DNA of 64,000 nt from Prostheceraeus crozeri (lineage: Eukaryota > Platyhelminthes > Polycladida > Euryleptidae), in NCBI GenBank assembly GCA_907163375.1, contig CAJQUW010007962.1, positions 236,001-300,000 on the forward strand. The letters are read 5' to 3'. Within the stretch, counting starts at the first letter, position 1. Each line of letters starts with the position of its first letter. Positions 20,443-32,791 of the stretch are shown one piece after another. Made by a program: the position numbers and the translations under genes. Below the pieces are notes generated by a model. That model worked only from the letters and a program-made list of their open reading frames with translations. It ran no database searches and was not told the DNA's origin.

Positions 20443-22127
20443 TTACGCTCTGAAAGAAATTTTCTTTCTAGGTTGGCGGTTATACGACAAATCACTGTCT
20501 CGGAGAAGGTTCCATATATAGTCACCCATCATGCTTTGATTACAGTGTCCTTTATAGCGCTCCTCGAACGCGCTCACGTCCTGATGAAATCTTTCACCTT
20601 GCTCCTCCGAATAATGGCCCATGTTTTCTTTGAATTTGTCTAAATGAGAATGTAGGACATGTAATTTCAACGACATTCGGCATCCCATATTCTTGTATGC
20701 AACCAGAAGTTCGTTTATCATATCTTCATGATGATCGGCCCTGTGGTTACCTAGAAACCCTCTTACAATCGAAATGAAACATCTCCAGGCAACCTTCTGA
20801 CATTCAGACAATGCTTCATAAAAGTCGTTCGAATCAATAAGTTTCTTCACCTGTGGTCCCACGAAAACTCCAGCGCTGATCTTGGCATTCGATAGCCTTG
20901 GAAACAAATTTTCTATGTATTTGAAAGCTTCACTTTGCTGATCGAGCTGTTTCACAAATTGTTTTATAAGGCCCAATTTGATATGCAATGGGGGAAGTAG
21001 CACCTTTGAGGGATCCACTAAGGCTTCATTCTTTACATTAAGACTTCCAATCTCGTAAGCAGTCCTCGCAGGCCACTCCTTCTGTACATAATGACATGCC
21101 GTGTTTCTGCTGTCCCATAAGCACAGATAGCAAGGATATTTCGTGAAACCTCCCTGCAGGCCCATCAAGAAGCCAATCATCTTGAAATCGCCGATAAGTT
21201 CCCATTGATGTTCGTGGTATTTCAACGCTTCCAGCAATATTCTCACGTTCTGATATTCCTCTTTCATTTGAACAGAATGTGCGAGTGGAATTGAAGGCCA
21301 AATGTTAGTGTTGTGAAGTAGAACAGCCTTCAAACTACTAGAAGAGCTGTCTATGAATAGTCGCCAATCTGAAGTATTCATAATAATGTCCATCTCATGA
21401 AATAGTCCATGAATGTCATGACAATAACACAATCCATTTTCAAAAGAAAAGAAGTTTGAAAAGTCAGAATGTCTTTTTCTTTGAGATGTTATGCGCACGC
21501 TGTCGTGAACTAAGTCCCATTGCTTTAATCTCGATATTAGAAGCTCACCATTTGACTTTGTTAGGCCCAAATCTCTGATCAAATCATTCAAATCGTCTTG
21601 ATTTGGATAGTAAGGGAATCGAATACGAGGTTGGACAGAGTTATCGAAGTCGCTATCGCCATTTGAGTCACCTCCATCAGACGAGAGTGGATCTGCTTCG
21701 TTTCTAGGACATTTTGGAATGGGCAGTGTTGGATCATGAGGTACTGGTGCTTGAGATGATGGAATATCAGGGTAGAATATTGGTGGAGCGTTTTTTTTCC
21801 TTTTCTACGTTTTGATGGGTCAGTCATACAAAAATAACAGTCTGTCACATGATTCGTGGGCTCACGCCAGATCCGAGGAACAGCGAAACGCATAGATCTT
21901 TGCTCACCGCGATACCATCCTTCAAGAGTTCGACGGCAGAAATCACAAATAACATGTGGCGCCCAATATTTGTCTTGGTCCCCCACAGGCATACCAAAAT
22001 AAGCATGATAAGCTTCTTTTGCACGGACACTAGTTTCTAAAGAATTTTTTCGGGCCGACTTTGAGAAGAATTCACCACAAATATAACAAAAACAGTCTGC
22101 TGAATACTTGCATCGACGAGAAGCCAT
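20443..22127 (-). pseudogene. Uncharacterised transposase-like protein, one frameshift
   Basis: A gene of about 560 codons in two overlapping minus-strand frames (22160-21588 and 21591-20443). I chose the ATG at 22127 because MASRRCKYSADCFCYICGEF starts with the zinc-binding-looking part. Cys pairs CYIC, CDFC and CYFC follow within 110 residues. A short acidic linker precedes MNDLIRDLGLTKSNGELL. The C-terminal half has WRLFIDSSSSSLKAVLLHN, GDFKMIGFLMGLQGG, PCYLCLWDSR, LLPPLHIKLGL, LHVLHSHLD and EEQGERFHQD. I recall near-identical motifs in many uncharacterised, multi-copy predicted proteins of arthropods and cnidarians. Spaced acidic residues in FIDSS, GDF and QGERF suggest a DDE/RNase H-like transposase (inference). 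The only break I see is a one-base loss in an A run (T run near 21791-21798). Confidence 0.7.
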
Positions 22128-22160
22128 GATGGAATCGCTATAAAATGACCTGATTGACAA

Positions 22161-23217
22161 AGTCTTTTCTTTTTGCTACCTGTGGCAAACACATCATTAC
22201 CCAAAAATAGTTACTCGTCACTCCGTGTCTTTTCACCAAGAATAACTCAAGAAATGATTTGTTCACAGATTGAATTCATTTGGTGACACGTCAAAAGGCA
22301 ATATACTGTCATTTCTAAAAATAGCACCTCGTCATCATTAAGTTAAGCTATGTTGGTTCTCGAATCTCGTATATTTTATAAGAACAGATTCTGTCTGATA
22401 ACAAAAGATCAGTATCTCAAGATAATGCAACAGCAAGTCTGTGACCAAATATCATCCTTTAAACCTACCATATGCGTATTACACAGGTCTACTCGTTTAA
22501 GGTGTACAATACATGTGCAATACGCCCTCTAATACATTGCTTTCTGCTCCAGTATTGATATAGCCTACATGTAAACTATAATAATCTCATTATCATGAAC
22601 ATGTATCAACATAACACTGATTATAAAATAACAACTACAAGAAGAGTTACCTCCTTCGATGTATGGCCCATGTAAATAGACTAGCTTATTATGTATATGT
22701 ACAAGAATAAGGTAAATCGAAATTTATATTACTTAAACCGATCTTTGCGAGTTAAGATTAATATTTTCTTTAACAGATACTATCACTTGAAGAGAAAATG
22801 TAGTGTATTAGTCAGGGACAAGAAAAAAATTTTTTTTTGTTACACTGTGTTATATATCAGTAGTAAGGGAACAGTGATACGTGGGAAAATGCTGCTACCA
22901 GAAAAAGATCAAGTAAATGAAGTTTGAAATTCTGTCGACAATACATTAGGTAATCTATTGGGGTGTACTAGATTATTATTAAAGGTTCGGGGGTTTCGCT
23001 CAGAAAACATTCCGGGTTACTGAGTCAGTCAAAAGCTATGTACACAATCACACCATAAATTAATTAAAATTATGTTTCTACGGTTCGTTGCAAATGATAT
23101 CTCACCATTAGAGTAATTGACATTATTAGAAGTAATTGATTGCTTCAGAAAACGTAAAGATAAATCGATCCTGAGCACTTCGCAGAAACTTTACTATTCA
23201 AAAGTGCAATGTCGATT
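22161..23217. other. Unassigned DNA
   Basis: The upstream flank of the transposase-like gene. No gene or clear inverted repeat pairing with the gene's other flank was found. Confidence 0.4.
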
Positions 23218-23225
23218 GATAAAGC

Positions 23226-23960
23226 CAGGGGTGTGGAAGCGGAAGTGATGGAAGCGATCGTTTTCATTGGAAGCGGAAGCGAATGCCCGACGATCGCTTC
23301 CGCTTCCGAAAGTATCAGGATACTAATGACTGACATGATACTAATTCGTGTGTCAGGACGAGGCGAGGCACTTTTGACATTAAGTCTTGATGTGAGTTAA
23401 GTAATAGATGTCATATTAAGTGCTTACCCTATTACATATAATTACAAATTGGCATCTGTATTACTAAATGTAGTTACATCTAACTTTCTCTATATGATGA
23501 AAACGAAGGTGTATTATCTCAGAATACTGGCATTCGAAATCAGAAAACCTCAATGTCATTTTATCAATGACAACTTTACACAATGCAGATTGGTGTGTCT
23601 TGAGGCAACTTCATTGCAGCATTCTCAAACACTCTTGGTCGTTTAATATTCTTTTACTACACACGTGTTTGGAAAATATGACGTTTTTATTTCACAACCT
23701 CCCAAATGTCAAAATTTTCAACAAATTTGAAAAATATTTGACTTTTTGGCATGTCAAAAAACGCATACAAGTCAGCTAGGGTTTACGACAGAAAGTTCGA
23801 GGAGACTGCGAAGTGTTGACGTCAGAACCCATAACTCGTAAGGTGGAATATTAAGAAAAAGGGGCTCGAAATAGGGAGGTGTGTAGCCCATATCCGGTCT
23901 CTAATAATTCGAAGTGGAAGCGATGGAAGCGGATAAAAATCAATCACTTCCGCAGCCCTG
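23226..23960. mobile_element. Non-autonomous hAT element (MITE-like)
   Basis: It starts CAGGGGTGTGGAAGCGGAAG and ends with the complement of CAGGGCTGCGGAAGTGATTG. GATAAAGC is repeated exactly at 23218-23225 and 23961-23968: an 8-bp target duplication, diagnostic of the hAT superfamily together with the CAGGG ends. GGAAGCG motifs recur in the subterminal 23236-23310 and 23925-23945 regions, as transposase-binding repeats often do. There is no transposase inside. Confidence 0.9.
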
Positions 23961-24038
23961 GATAAAGCATATCTAGTCCAACAAAACTCGCACTTCGAAA
24001 ATCATTTGGCTGTATTGCAATATATATAAGTTTCATGT

Positions 24039-24862
24039 AATATCTATCAAAGGGAACAATTTCTTACCGCACACCAACTTGACGTTTTCAAGTGCTATTG
24101 TACAATAAATGATATTTCTCGATACTACTCATATAATATTGACATTATATATTGAAAAAATGTGCAAAATCAAAATTGGCCAATTTATACCACTTTAGCT
24201 ATCGGTTACCTAATCAAATTTCTTCTACAAGTAATTGAGCATGTTTCTGAGTTTCAGCATCAATTTGGAGTCAAAACTGACATACAGAAGAAAGCTAGCC
24301 CAGCTTGAAGACAGCCAGTTCCGGCATCTTAAAAAAACAAGATTTTTGAATGCCAAGTGTAGCTCTCTGTATTCTGGTTACCGCTTAAGATCACAGATGT
24401 GAAACACACTGATATACAGCAACACAATTGTCATGGTTATCACGGGCAACAAGAATACAGAAAGTTGTGAGATTAGCTTAAATCATTTTGTGTTTTCCCG
24501 TGGACCCTATTTTTTTCACTATCTTTGGAGTCATTTAGCTCCGTTCTACATGCCAGTTACCCGTTGAAATTTATGCAGGAATTCCTTGATACCAAACTAA
24601 TGCTGCATGCAAAGTTTGGTTGAGTAACGAATATAAAGAAAAAGTTGCAGCTGCATGAAATTCAAATTTTGAGAATTTCCAAATTTCAGAAAAAACCAAT
24701 TTCTGAAAATAGTTCTAGATCCCGTAATATTCAAAACTGAAAGCTATTATTTCAGATTTGATGTTTTCTATTGCATAGCAAACATATATCCGAAAATCAG
24801 TGAAATCGAAGACTAGGTGCCACAAAATCTTCCGAAAGTTGGGTGAATCGTCGTGGAAGGAC
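24039..24862 (-). repeat. Unclassified interspersed repeat, copy B
   Basis: The inverted counterpart of copy A at 16036-16505, with an extra ~360 bp in the middle (about 24178-24538). Shared blocks include TTACCGCACACCAACTTGAC near 24065 and GAATTCCTTGATACCAAAC near 24578. Outer limits agree between the copies, which helps define the element, but no TIR or target duplication is visible. Confidence 0.85.
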
Positions 24863-25439
24863 ACATATACAGGGCTGCCACTCTTATCACAAATAAAAAC
24901 TGGAATGGGCCCCCCTTAAATGCGCGGCCGTAGTCCCCCTTAGAGTAAAAAATACAATCATTCGATATCACACAATCCGATAAGTTTTGAAAGCGTTCAG
25001 GCAGAAGTTGGGTCTGTTGCAATAAAGATGTTAATGAATCCTCAGTCAGCAAGTAGATAAATGGCATAATATTGCTACTGATGCTCTTTCAATCATCAGT
25101 TTTAATCAGGTGCACTAGAATGCATGACTCGAAAAACTACTATTTTCAAAAGAACTGTTTTTGAAGGCTAGACTAAAGGTACTATTGAGACTCCTCTCCC
25201 TCCCCCAACGCAAAATCAGCGCGAATATCACTTAACTGCTTCAAAAATAACTTTCCTCATTTCGTTCAAAAATTTTACATTAAAAATCAAACGGCACTAT
25301 TCTCGTGCAGCGCTGTCATATTCTATTAATGATGCTATAGCGTTACACGATAAATGATCTCGTTTTTAGTGTGAAGAGTTTTCATGAAACCACGGGCTGT
25401 TTAGCTGTTCGATGTTCGGTAGACTGCTTCTACGGGGCG

Positions 25440-25970
25440 GTCTGATCACAACAAATATTCTCCACACAAAATCCACGGATCAACGCAGTCTAAAAGCTAG
25501 GGCAGACATTTCCTTATGAAGCGCAATTGAGCCATTTTTCTTTCGAGAAACAAACAATGAATGGTAGAAACTTCCTTCCCATGCTGTATAAAGTGATACC
25601 GAATGTCACTGAAGATAGGAGCATCTTCATGCAGGATGGAGTGCCAGCGCACTATTACCGACCGATCGTAAATTATTTAAAAAATGTTTTTCCCAAATTA
25701 TGGATTGATCGTCATGACAGCCTATTGAATGGCCTCCGATATTACCACATTTTGTGCCTCATGATCTTTTTCGCTTGGACACGCTAAGGAAATTGTGCAT
25801 TTGAGTCATCCCATGCATTTTGATGAACTGGAAAAAAATTTGCACCGTTTTTCACCAGATTGACGAGCGCTTGCTTAGAGACAAGCTCTTGCGCTGCTGA
25901 CCGAAGAAATAGATTATGTTCCGGTAAATGGTGAGCAGGTAGAAAATAAACTATCATAGTGGTGCTAGTG
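25440..25970 (+). pseudogene. Tc/mariner-type transposase relic (CD copy 1)
   Basis: The frame has EPFFFRET just before MNGRNFLPMLYKVIPNVTE, then SIFMQDGVPAHYYRPIVNYL and FPKLWIDRHDS. PFFF-ET-NG-YLxML followed by FxQDGxPAHY (second catalytic Asp) is the core of an IS630/Tc/mariner-family transposase common in arthropods. A later frame (HPMHFDELEKNLHRF, VPVNGEQVEN) looks like its C-terminus. The N-terminal half and first Asp are not recognisable. Equivalent pieces lie in copy 2. Confidence 0.7.
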
Positions 25971-26154
25971 TTACTAGTGTTAGCAACTGTTTTCTTTTGA
26001 ATGATAAATAACTTACAGGAAGTCATCATTGAGTCGATGATTGTCATTTCAAAAACTTTGAAATGATCAGTGAGAGAATTGGGAATTTACAAGAAAGTGA
26101 CGTTGAGGGTTCACTGTGGGATATCCTAAATGCTAACAGAAAAGAAAATTATAC

Positions 26155-27575
26155 AGTGTGTGCCAAAAGTCACGCAGATTTTCATGTTGTTACAATTTTG
26201 ACAAAACTTACTCGAATGTTGAGACATGTATATTTATTTGATAAGATATGACCCGGGGTTTGCAAAAAAAATAAAATTAGTTTCTTATTAATTGCATTTT
26301 TCTGAGAATCAGAGTAAAAAAGCAAGTTGCGTTTCCATCAAAAATTATGTATTTTTAATAAACATCTAATCAAGGAATTAACTACAATTTCATGGGAATT
26401 CAGGTTTATATCATCATAACAAATGTTCAAATGGTTCACCATCTTGATCAGTAATAGATTCCAGTAAATGTGGAAGATGATGAACTGTGCGCTGTAGCTC
26501 GTCTTGCCCTATGTCTCTTGCGATTTTTTTGATTCGTTCTTATAATTGGTTCTAGTTGTTTGGAACAAATTTGTGGAGCACTCGACTTTTCATTGTATAC
26601 CACAGGTAATAATTCAGAGGTGATAAATCTGCAGAGCGAGGCGGTCATGCTTGAGGAAATCCTAGAGATATTATTTGTGTATCGGGTAGTTCAGCGGACA
26701 AGATATCCCTGGTTGCTTTCGAAAAATGAGGCAGCGCGCCATCTCGCTGGAATATCACCTTACTCATCAGGTTTCTACGACGCAGTTCGGGGAGAAACGT
26801 GGTTCTCCAGCATGTAGCGATAGTTGTCACCTGTCACCGTTTCAGTGAAGAAGTAAGGAGGAAGCATTGTGTTCGCGGTAAGTCCAATCTAACACATACT
26901 TGTGGTGAATGGAGTGCTGACTGAACAGTCAATTTGGGTCTTTCTGCACCCCAAATAACACAGTTCTTTTGGTGCACATACCCATTCGCGGAAAAGTAGG
27001 CTTCGTCGGTCCACATAATGCAGTCCAAAATGTCAATTCTGTTATATAAGAATTGTGCTCGTTTTTTAAGAAAAAGAAACTTCTTTTTCGTTCAGTAAGA
27101 ACTCGTTTCAGATGATCATCTTCACTCATCATTTGAGTAAACTGTAGCTTGTATGGATAGAAGTGTAATTCTTGACGAAGGATACGACCCACACTTCGTT
27201 TTGGGATGCCACTTGCTGCATACACCTGGGCTGTGGAAGTCACACCAAAGAGGTTTTCTTTCTGTAAATGCTGCAACGTCTCGGTACTATCTTCAGTAAG
27301 ACTTCAGATTTTCCATCTTCAGTAAAGGACTGATCCAGTATCTTCGAATCGTTTAATCAGACTATTAATTGTTGTGGCACTAAAAGTATCAGCTCTAAGT
27401 CCATGTGCGGTTTTGTAAGCCCTGAAGGTTACAGCTGCGCTACAATTGCTAGAATAATAAAGTTTAACATATTCAATTTTCTGCAGTAAATGCATGTTCA
27501 ACTTTCCACTATCAAACGATGTTCTGAAATTCTGTTCAATTGTTTTTTTTTACTGAGTCACACATAGTTTTATCA
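26155..27575 (-). mobile_element. Mariner-type transposon relic
   Basis: Its 3' end (left in the window) is TACAGTGTGTGCCAAAAGTC at 26153, a typical mariner terminal repeat after a TA target. The other end (ACTGAGTCACACATAG near 27550) is a worn counterpart. A minus-strand transposase lies between. Length is about 1.4 kb. It interrupts the CD element: the CD sequence GAAAATTA directly precedes it. Confidence 0.78.
26450..27501 (-). pseudogene. Mariner transposase relic
   Basis: The N-terminal piece is MNMHLLQKIEYVKLYYSSNC to IKRFEDTGSV (helix-turn-helix). Then comes SGIPKRSVGRILRQELHFYP, MWTDEAYFSANGYVHQKNC (first Asp), VIWGAERPK, ELRRRNLMSKVIFQRDGALP (second Asp in QRDG), LSAELPDTQIIS, and PPRSADLSPLNYYLW, where the third acidic residue expected in this motif is Asn. 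Multiple stops and shifts. The third-site change suggests inactivity apart from the frame breaks. Confidence 0.85.
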
Positions 27576-27689
27576 AATGTGCACCATTCGCTCAATTTTA
27601 TGAGTTACCATTCCTCAATATCAATCACAATTTTTCTGAGACACTGTCGTAATCATCTGACTTTAATAGCATAAATATCCTGATCTTCT

Positions 27690-27965
27690 GTCGCGTAATC
27701 TGGAGATCATGGCTCGGTCATGCCACTAGAAAGGCAAACGCCTTGTGCAAGGACACTATGCACGGGAAAGTGGAAGGAACAAGGCAAAGAGGAAGACCCC
27801 GACGAACGTGGATGGACGACATTCTGTAGTGGACTGGAGGAACGGCAATCGAGCGCAGGAGAAACGACAGGGAGTCAACGACAGGGAGAAATGGCGATCT
27901 TCTGTGCTTCAATGGGTGCACCAACAGCCTCCATAGAGGCTACGGTCATGAGTGAGTGAGTGAAA
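27690..27965 (+). mobile_element. LINE 3' end with (GAGT)n tail
   Basis: Plus-strand pieces read GHYARESGRNKAKRK and, in another frame, KVEGTRQRGRPRRTWMDDI, then DREKWRSSVLQWVHQ. G-RGRP-R-W-DDI followed by DR-WR--V is the extreme C-terminus of RTE/CR1-like ORF2 proteins. It ends in GAGTGAGTGAGTG, a short tandem tail as such LINEs leave. It is severely 5'-truncated and lies inside the CD element between the mariner and the BEL element. Confidence 0.75.
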
Positions 27966-28160
27966 AACTGTCGCACTTGTTCAATATGAGGAAACTGAGT
28001 TCTATATTGTGCTCTAATATTGCACAATACAGACGCTATGCCAGTTAATGATGCCCAGACCACCGAAGGAAAAAGTCAAGAGATGAGAGAGATATTTGAT
28101 TTAAGCCATTAAGAGAAGTACTGTGCTAACGTTTCTGGATTTTTAGTCGTGCAGTCAGTA

Positions 28161-28487
28161 TGTTGTAAATCGTCTATTCGGCTTCGACACGAAAGACGTT
28201 TACAAAAACAGGCTAGCGAAATCAAGTAGGTAAAGGTTGTGTATCGGCAAATATTTTATATTTCCATTCACAACAATGCACAGTACGCTAGAAAATGGCA
28301 TACAGAGTAAAGAATTCAGCAGCTAGAATTTCAAATATACATGGCAATTCGTATCTATGATAACTGACCATGATATCCCAACATAGAAAAGAGATCATAT
28401 TATACAAGATATAACACTACCTGTACAAGAGCTATGTCAATACCACCAGTCAGCGTATTAGCACCAGTCAATTGAACTAATACAACA
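28161..28487 (-). repeat. BEL/Pao 3' LTR
   Basis: It is almost identical to 34167-34486 in the same orientation. Ends are TGTTGTAAATCG and CTAATACAACA on the plus strand. Confidence 0.95.
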
Positions 28488-28575
28488 TCCTCCCCCCATT
28501 GAGAGGCGCAAGCATCTCAACATCTCGTATACAAAGTTTCACTTATAGTTCAAGAGAATAAATCAATTTTCGAAC

Positions 28576-29990
28576 TTAATCGTTTGTTTCAGATGATTCG
28601 AACAAATGAAGTTTTTGAACAGGTCGAACGTAAGTTCCTTTTTGATTTTGTAAGCGAACTGTTCGAATAACACCATCTTTTCCAGGAATCAATTCCTGAA
28701 CTCTGGCTGACGGCCAGTGACTCCTTTTCACTTGATCGTCAGTCATAAAACAAATATCATTCACTTTCAATTGTGTTTTTTCTGTTTTCCATTTATGTCT
28801 TTTTTGTAATGTTGGTAGATATTCTCGTGACCATCTCTTCCAAAAGTGTTCTTGCAATTGTTGTAAGTATTGAAGTCGTCCTTGAATTGATGTATTAGTA
28901 GTGTTGATATCTGGGAAGGAAGTTAAAGATCTGCAGAGAACGAGATGAGCTGGAGTGATTGGCTGTAAATCCTTTGGATCTGTTCCTTGATAAGTTAGCG
29001 GTCGTTGATTTAGACTGCATTCTATATCGGTAAGGACCGTAAACCTTTCCATATAGGTCAGCAACGATTTTCCGAGCACACGTTTCAACGATTTTTTTAA
29101 CGATTGATTCAATCTATCATAGAATCCCACTCGGAAAGGACTTCTTTCTGTATTGAACTGACAACTTATATTTTTCTCTCCACAGAAATCCCGCAAACCT
29201 TTGGAAGTGATCAGTTTTTTAGCTTTCTTGAAGCTGCAAAAATTGTCGGATATAATGTACTTACATACTCCTCTTCTATTGATCATCCTTCTAAATGCCT
29301 CTAAAAAATCTTCCGTTTTCATACTAAGCGTTAATCAAAATGCACCATCCTGCTTGACATGCAGGTAAAAAGACAAACATAAAATTTTATGGTTTCTTCT
29401 CCACTTTTGATCCAAATAGGAAAAAAAAATCTAGGAAAAAATAGGAAAAAAAATCTAGGCAGATATTCATAAATGCTGGAGCAATGCAAACTCTTTGTGA
29501 TGGCAGTGATCCCATCTTTTGATCACAAGGTTTAGTATGCTCATGACGACACTGAAGACATTTATGGATTGCTTTTGAAACTTCACGACGTCCATGCACA
29601 ATCCAGTATTTCTGTCTGAGAATACAAAGAGTAGTTTCAACTGCAGCATGGCTATATGAAACATGATAATATGTAATGATTTTTTCCGTCAAATTGTCAT
29701 GATCATGTAAGATGATTTGGTGCTTTGTTTCCTCCGGTAAATTCGAGTAATTCAATCTTCCACCAACTACAAGAACATTTCTTTCAAAGTCAAACTGGGG
29801 ATCTAATGACAATAATTTGCTATTCGAATTGATTGGATTTTTGGTTTTCAAGGTTTCAAATTCCTCACTATATCGCAGGGCTTGAGCTTTTCTGATCAAC
29901 TGAAATTCAGCAAGACGATACCCTTCAACAGATATACTTCCATCTTTTGTCCGTAAGGTTGGATTCTTCCACTTTAGTATTTGAGCCACA
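28576..29990 (-). pseudogene. BEL/Pao integrase region
   Basis: It contains a His/Cys zinc-binding segment (HVSYSHAAVETTLCILRQ and KCLQCRHE) followed by the catalytic core and C-terminal region (YIISDNFCSFKKAKK, CSLNQRPLTYQGTDP, FWKRWSREYLPTLQ). This is integrase of the BEL/Pao type. It is part of the broken element. Confidence 0.9.
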
Positions 29991-30064
29991 ATTCTTTGCA
30001 GCTTTGAATACTTTTCATATTTGGAGACAATAAAGCATTCTTCAGACTTTATGGGTAAGGTATG

Positions 30065-32791
30065 TTATTTTTTCCTTTCACTTGTAATCTCTGCAACATT
30101 GTGAAATGATTTTTTCATTTCCGGCCATTCATCCTTTGACTTTTTTAACCAACTCGGACCAAACCAATATAATTGGCTGTCTTTAAGTTCTTGTATTAAC
30201 ACTCCTCTGGAAATCATATCGGCAGGATTTTCACAGCTAGCAACATGATGAAATTGTGTTGAGTCAAAGCGATCGTGAATTTCCTGTACACGATTAGCAA
30301 CGAACGTTTTCCAATAGGTACTGGGTTTTTCAATCCAACTCAAAGCAATTTGGGAGTCGGTAAAAAAGGAAACTTCTGTTATATTCAAATGTGATAAGCT
30401 GTCAATGATGAATTGAGTTAAGCGGGTAGCTAAAAGAACTGCAATCAATTCCAGGCGAGCCAGAGACTTGGTTTTCAAAGGAGCGACTTTCGATTTTCCC
30501 ATAATATATTGTACGTCAAAGTGACTATTACCGTATGTTGTACGAAGATATACCATACAGCCGTATGCCTTTTCTGAGGCATCAGCAAATGAAATCAGCT
30601 CAATATGAGAGTAATCAGAGTTCTTCAATATGAGACGTGGTACTTGAATAGTTTGTATTTGTATCAATTCTATTTCACACTGTTTGAACTCTCTCACTAT
30701 ATCTCCATGGATAATTTGGTCCCAAGATAGGTCTGATTCCCAAAATTTTTGAATCATTATTTTTGCTCTTACAGTAAAAGCAGCCCAAATTCCAAACACG
30801 TCGAAAATCTGACTGACCTTACTCAATCCATTTCGCTTTGTTATGTGTTCAAGAGGAGTAAACAGCTTTTCTGCTCCTCTGAAACAAAACATGTCACTAT
30901 TTATGTCCCAACCAATACCAAGAGCTTTAGTAGTACCGTCATCAACTTTTTGAAATTCAGTAACTTTCTTTGATAGTCTATCTCCTTCAGGAACAGAGTC
31001 AATAACATTTGAGTTTGAAACAAATTTTGTCATTTTCCATCCTCCTTCTTTGAAAAGTTCACGCAGTTATCTTATCAGTTCGATTGCTTCCTTTTCTGAG
31101 TTCGCTCCACCACAGTAATCATCCACATAAATATCAGAACAAGCGTGGCATCCAATAGGATATTTCGCCATCATATCAACGCGGTTCTTGTGATGAGTTA
31201 TGCTTCCAACAGCAAGAAATGGCGAAGATTTAATACCAAACATTAATCTTGCCTTAATATATCGTATTGGTTCAGAACTCTTATCAAAATGTCTCCATAG
31301 GTATTGTTGATATCTGTAATCCTTTGGGTCGATTTTAGTCTGACAAAACATTTTTTCGATATCTCCCATTATTCCAATTTGATGAGTTCGAAATCTGAGT
31401 AATACCTGAACAATATCGGGTACCAAGGTAGGTCCTGATAATAGGCAGTCATTCAAAGAGACACCATTTTTATCACGTGAGCTAGCATTGAATACTATCC
31501 TCGTTTTGGTACTAACACTATCCTCCCGTACAACCGCATGATGTGGTATGAAATATTCCGATCCTTTGGAGAATTCTTTGATTTCATCAAAAGTCGCTCT
31601 TCGTGCAAATCCCAACTTTTCATAATCCTGCATACTTTTCTCATAATTTTCTTTCAACGTCTCGTTTTTCTCTAGTCGTTTTTCAGTGGAAATCATTATA
31701 TGTTTTGCAGTTTCATAATTGCTGACGATATCCGGTGCATCGTCTCGAAATGGTAAACGAACACTGTAACGATCACCATCAAATTTTATCGAATCATTAA
31801 ATTTAGTGATAGCTTTACGATCGGAGTTGGTGAGTATTGGAAGGTTATGATCAATTATCCCGATAGATTCTAAATTCCAGACCTTTTCTACATTTTTCTC
31901 GAGATCAGTTCTTTGTCTTGTTTGTATGAACATGCAACCAACCTTTTCAATTTCATCTGGGTTTGGGTTCATGCGCAGTGGTCCATCATTCACACCCATA
32001 ACGACGTATCCAAATACTGTTTCCATGGCGGCAGGAACATTTGTGTCAGATGGATGTTTGATAATTTTGCCCGATACCAATTTCAAATAGTGATTCATAC
32101 CAATAAGAATGTCAATGTCACTATCAGCATGTGGAAATTGATCAGCAATGTCCAATCCTTGTAGATGTGTACACTTAGTCCAGTCTATAGATACGGCATC
32201 CAGTGGAGCACAAGTTTTCCCCGGTCGAACAAGGGCATTCACATGAAATTTTCTATCGTCGGTTGAATACTTGGATAATGTGGAAGATACTCTTCCCGTA
32301 CGCATGGTCGATACCTTCTCGCCGAATCCGTTGACATTCATGGTTATATTCTTTACATATTCTATACCGAGTTTTTGTATTACACTCTCTCGTATGAATG
32401 AATCTTGACACATAGTATCAAACGCTATTCTGACACGCATCGATTTCCCTTCTACATTTCGTATATATGCTAGAGCAGATGGCATCACATTGTTCGTATT
32501 CTGATCACCAGTACTTATTTGACTACAGGTAATATTCGAACTGAGAGAATGATTACCTTCCTTATTTTTATCTGGATCATTTTCGAAATGAAGTAACGTA
32601 TGATGCTTTCGATTACAGCCATCCACAGAACATCCCATACTAAGTCTGCAAGATCGTCTGGGATGAAAATCATTAAGGCATTGGAAACACAGATTATACT
32701 CTTTGGCTAAATTCCAACGAACACTGACGTCATCATTCAGGAATTTGAAGCAGTCTTGCAATTTATGTTTGTTCTCCAGCAACGCTTGCAT
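30065..32791 (-). pseudogene. BEL/Pao protease, reverse transcriptase and RNase H region
   Basis: In order: a zinc-knuckle-like stretch (CFQCLNDFHPRRSCR), an aspartic protease site (RIAFDTMCQDSFI), the RT palm (GIMGDIEKMFCQTKI and YVDDYCGG with the catalytic YVDD), and RNase H (SFADASEKAYGCMVYLR). This is the standard BEL/Pao pol layout, part of the broken element. Confidence 0.92.
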
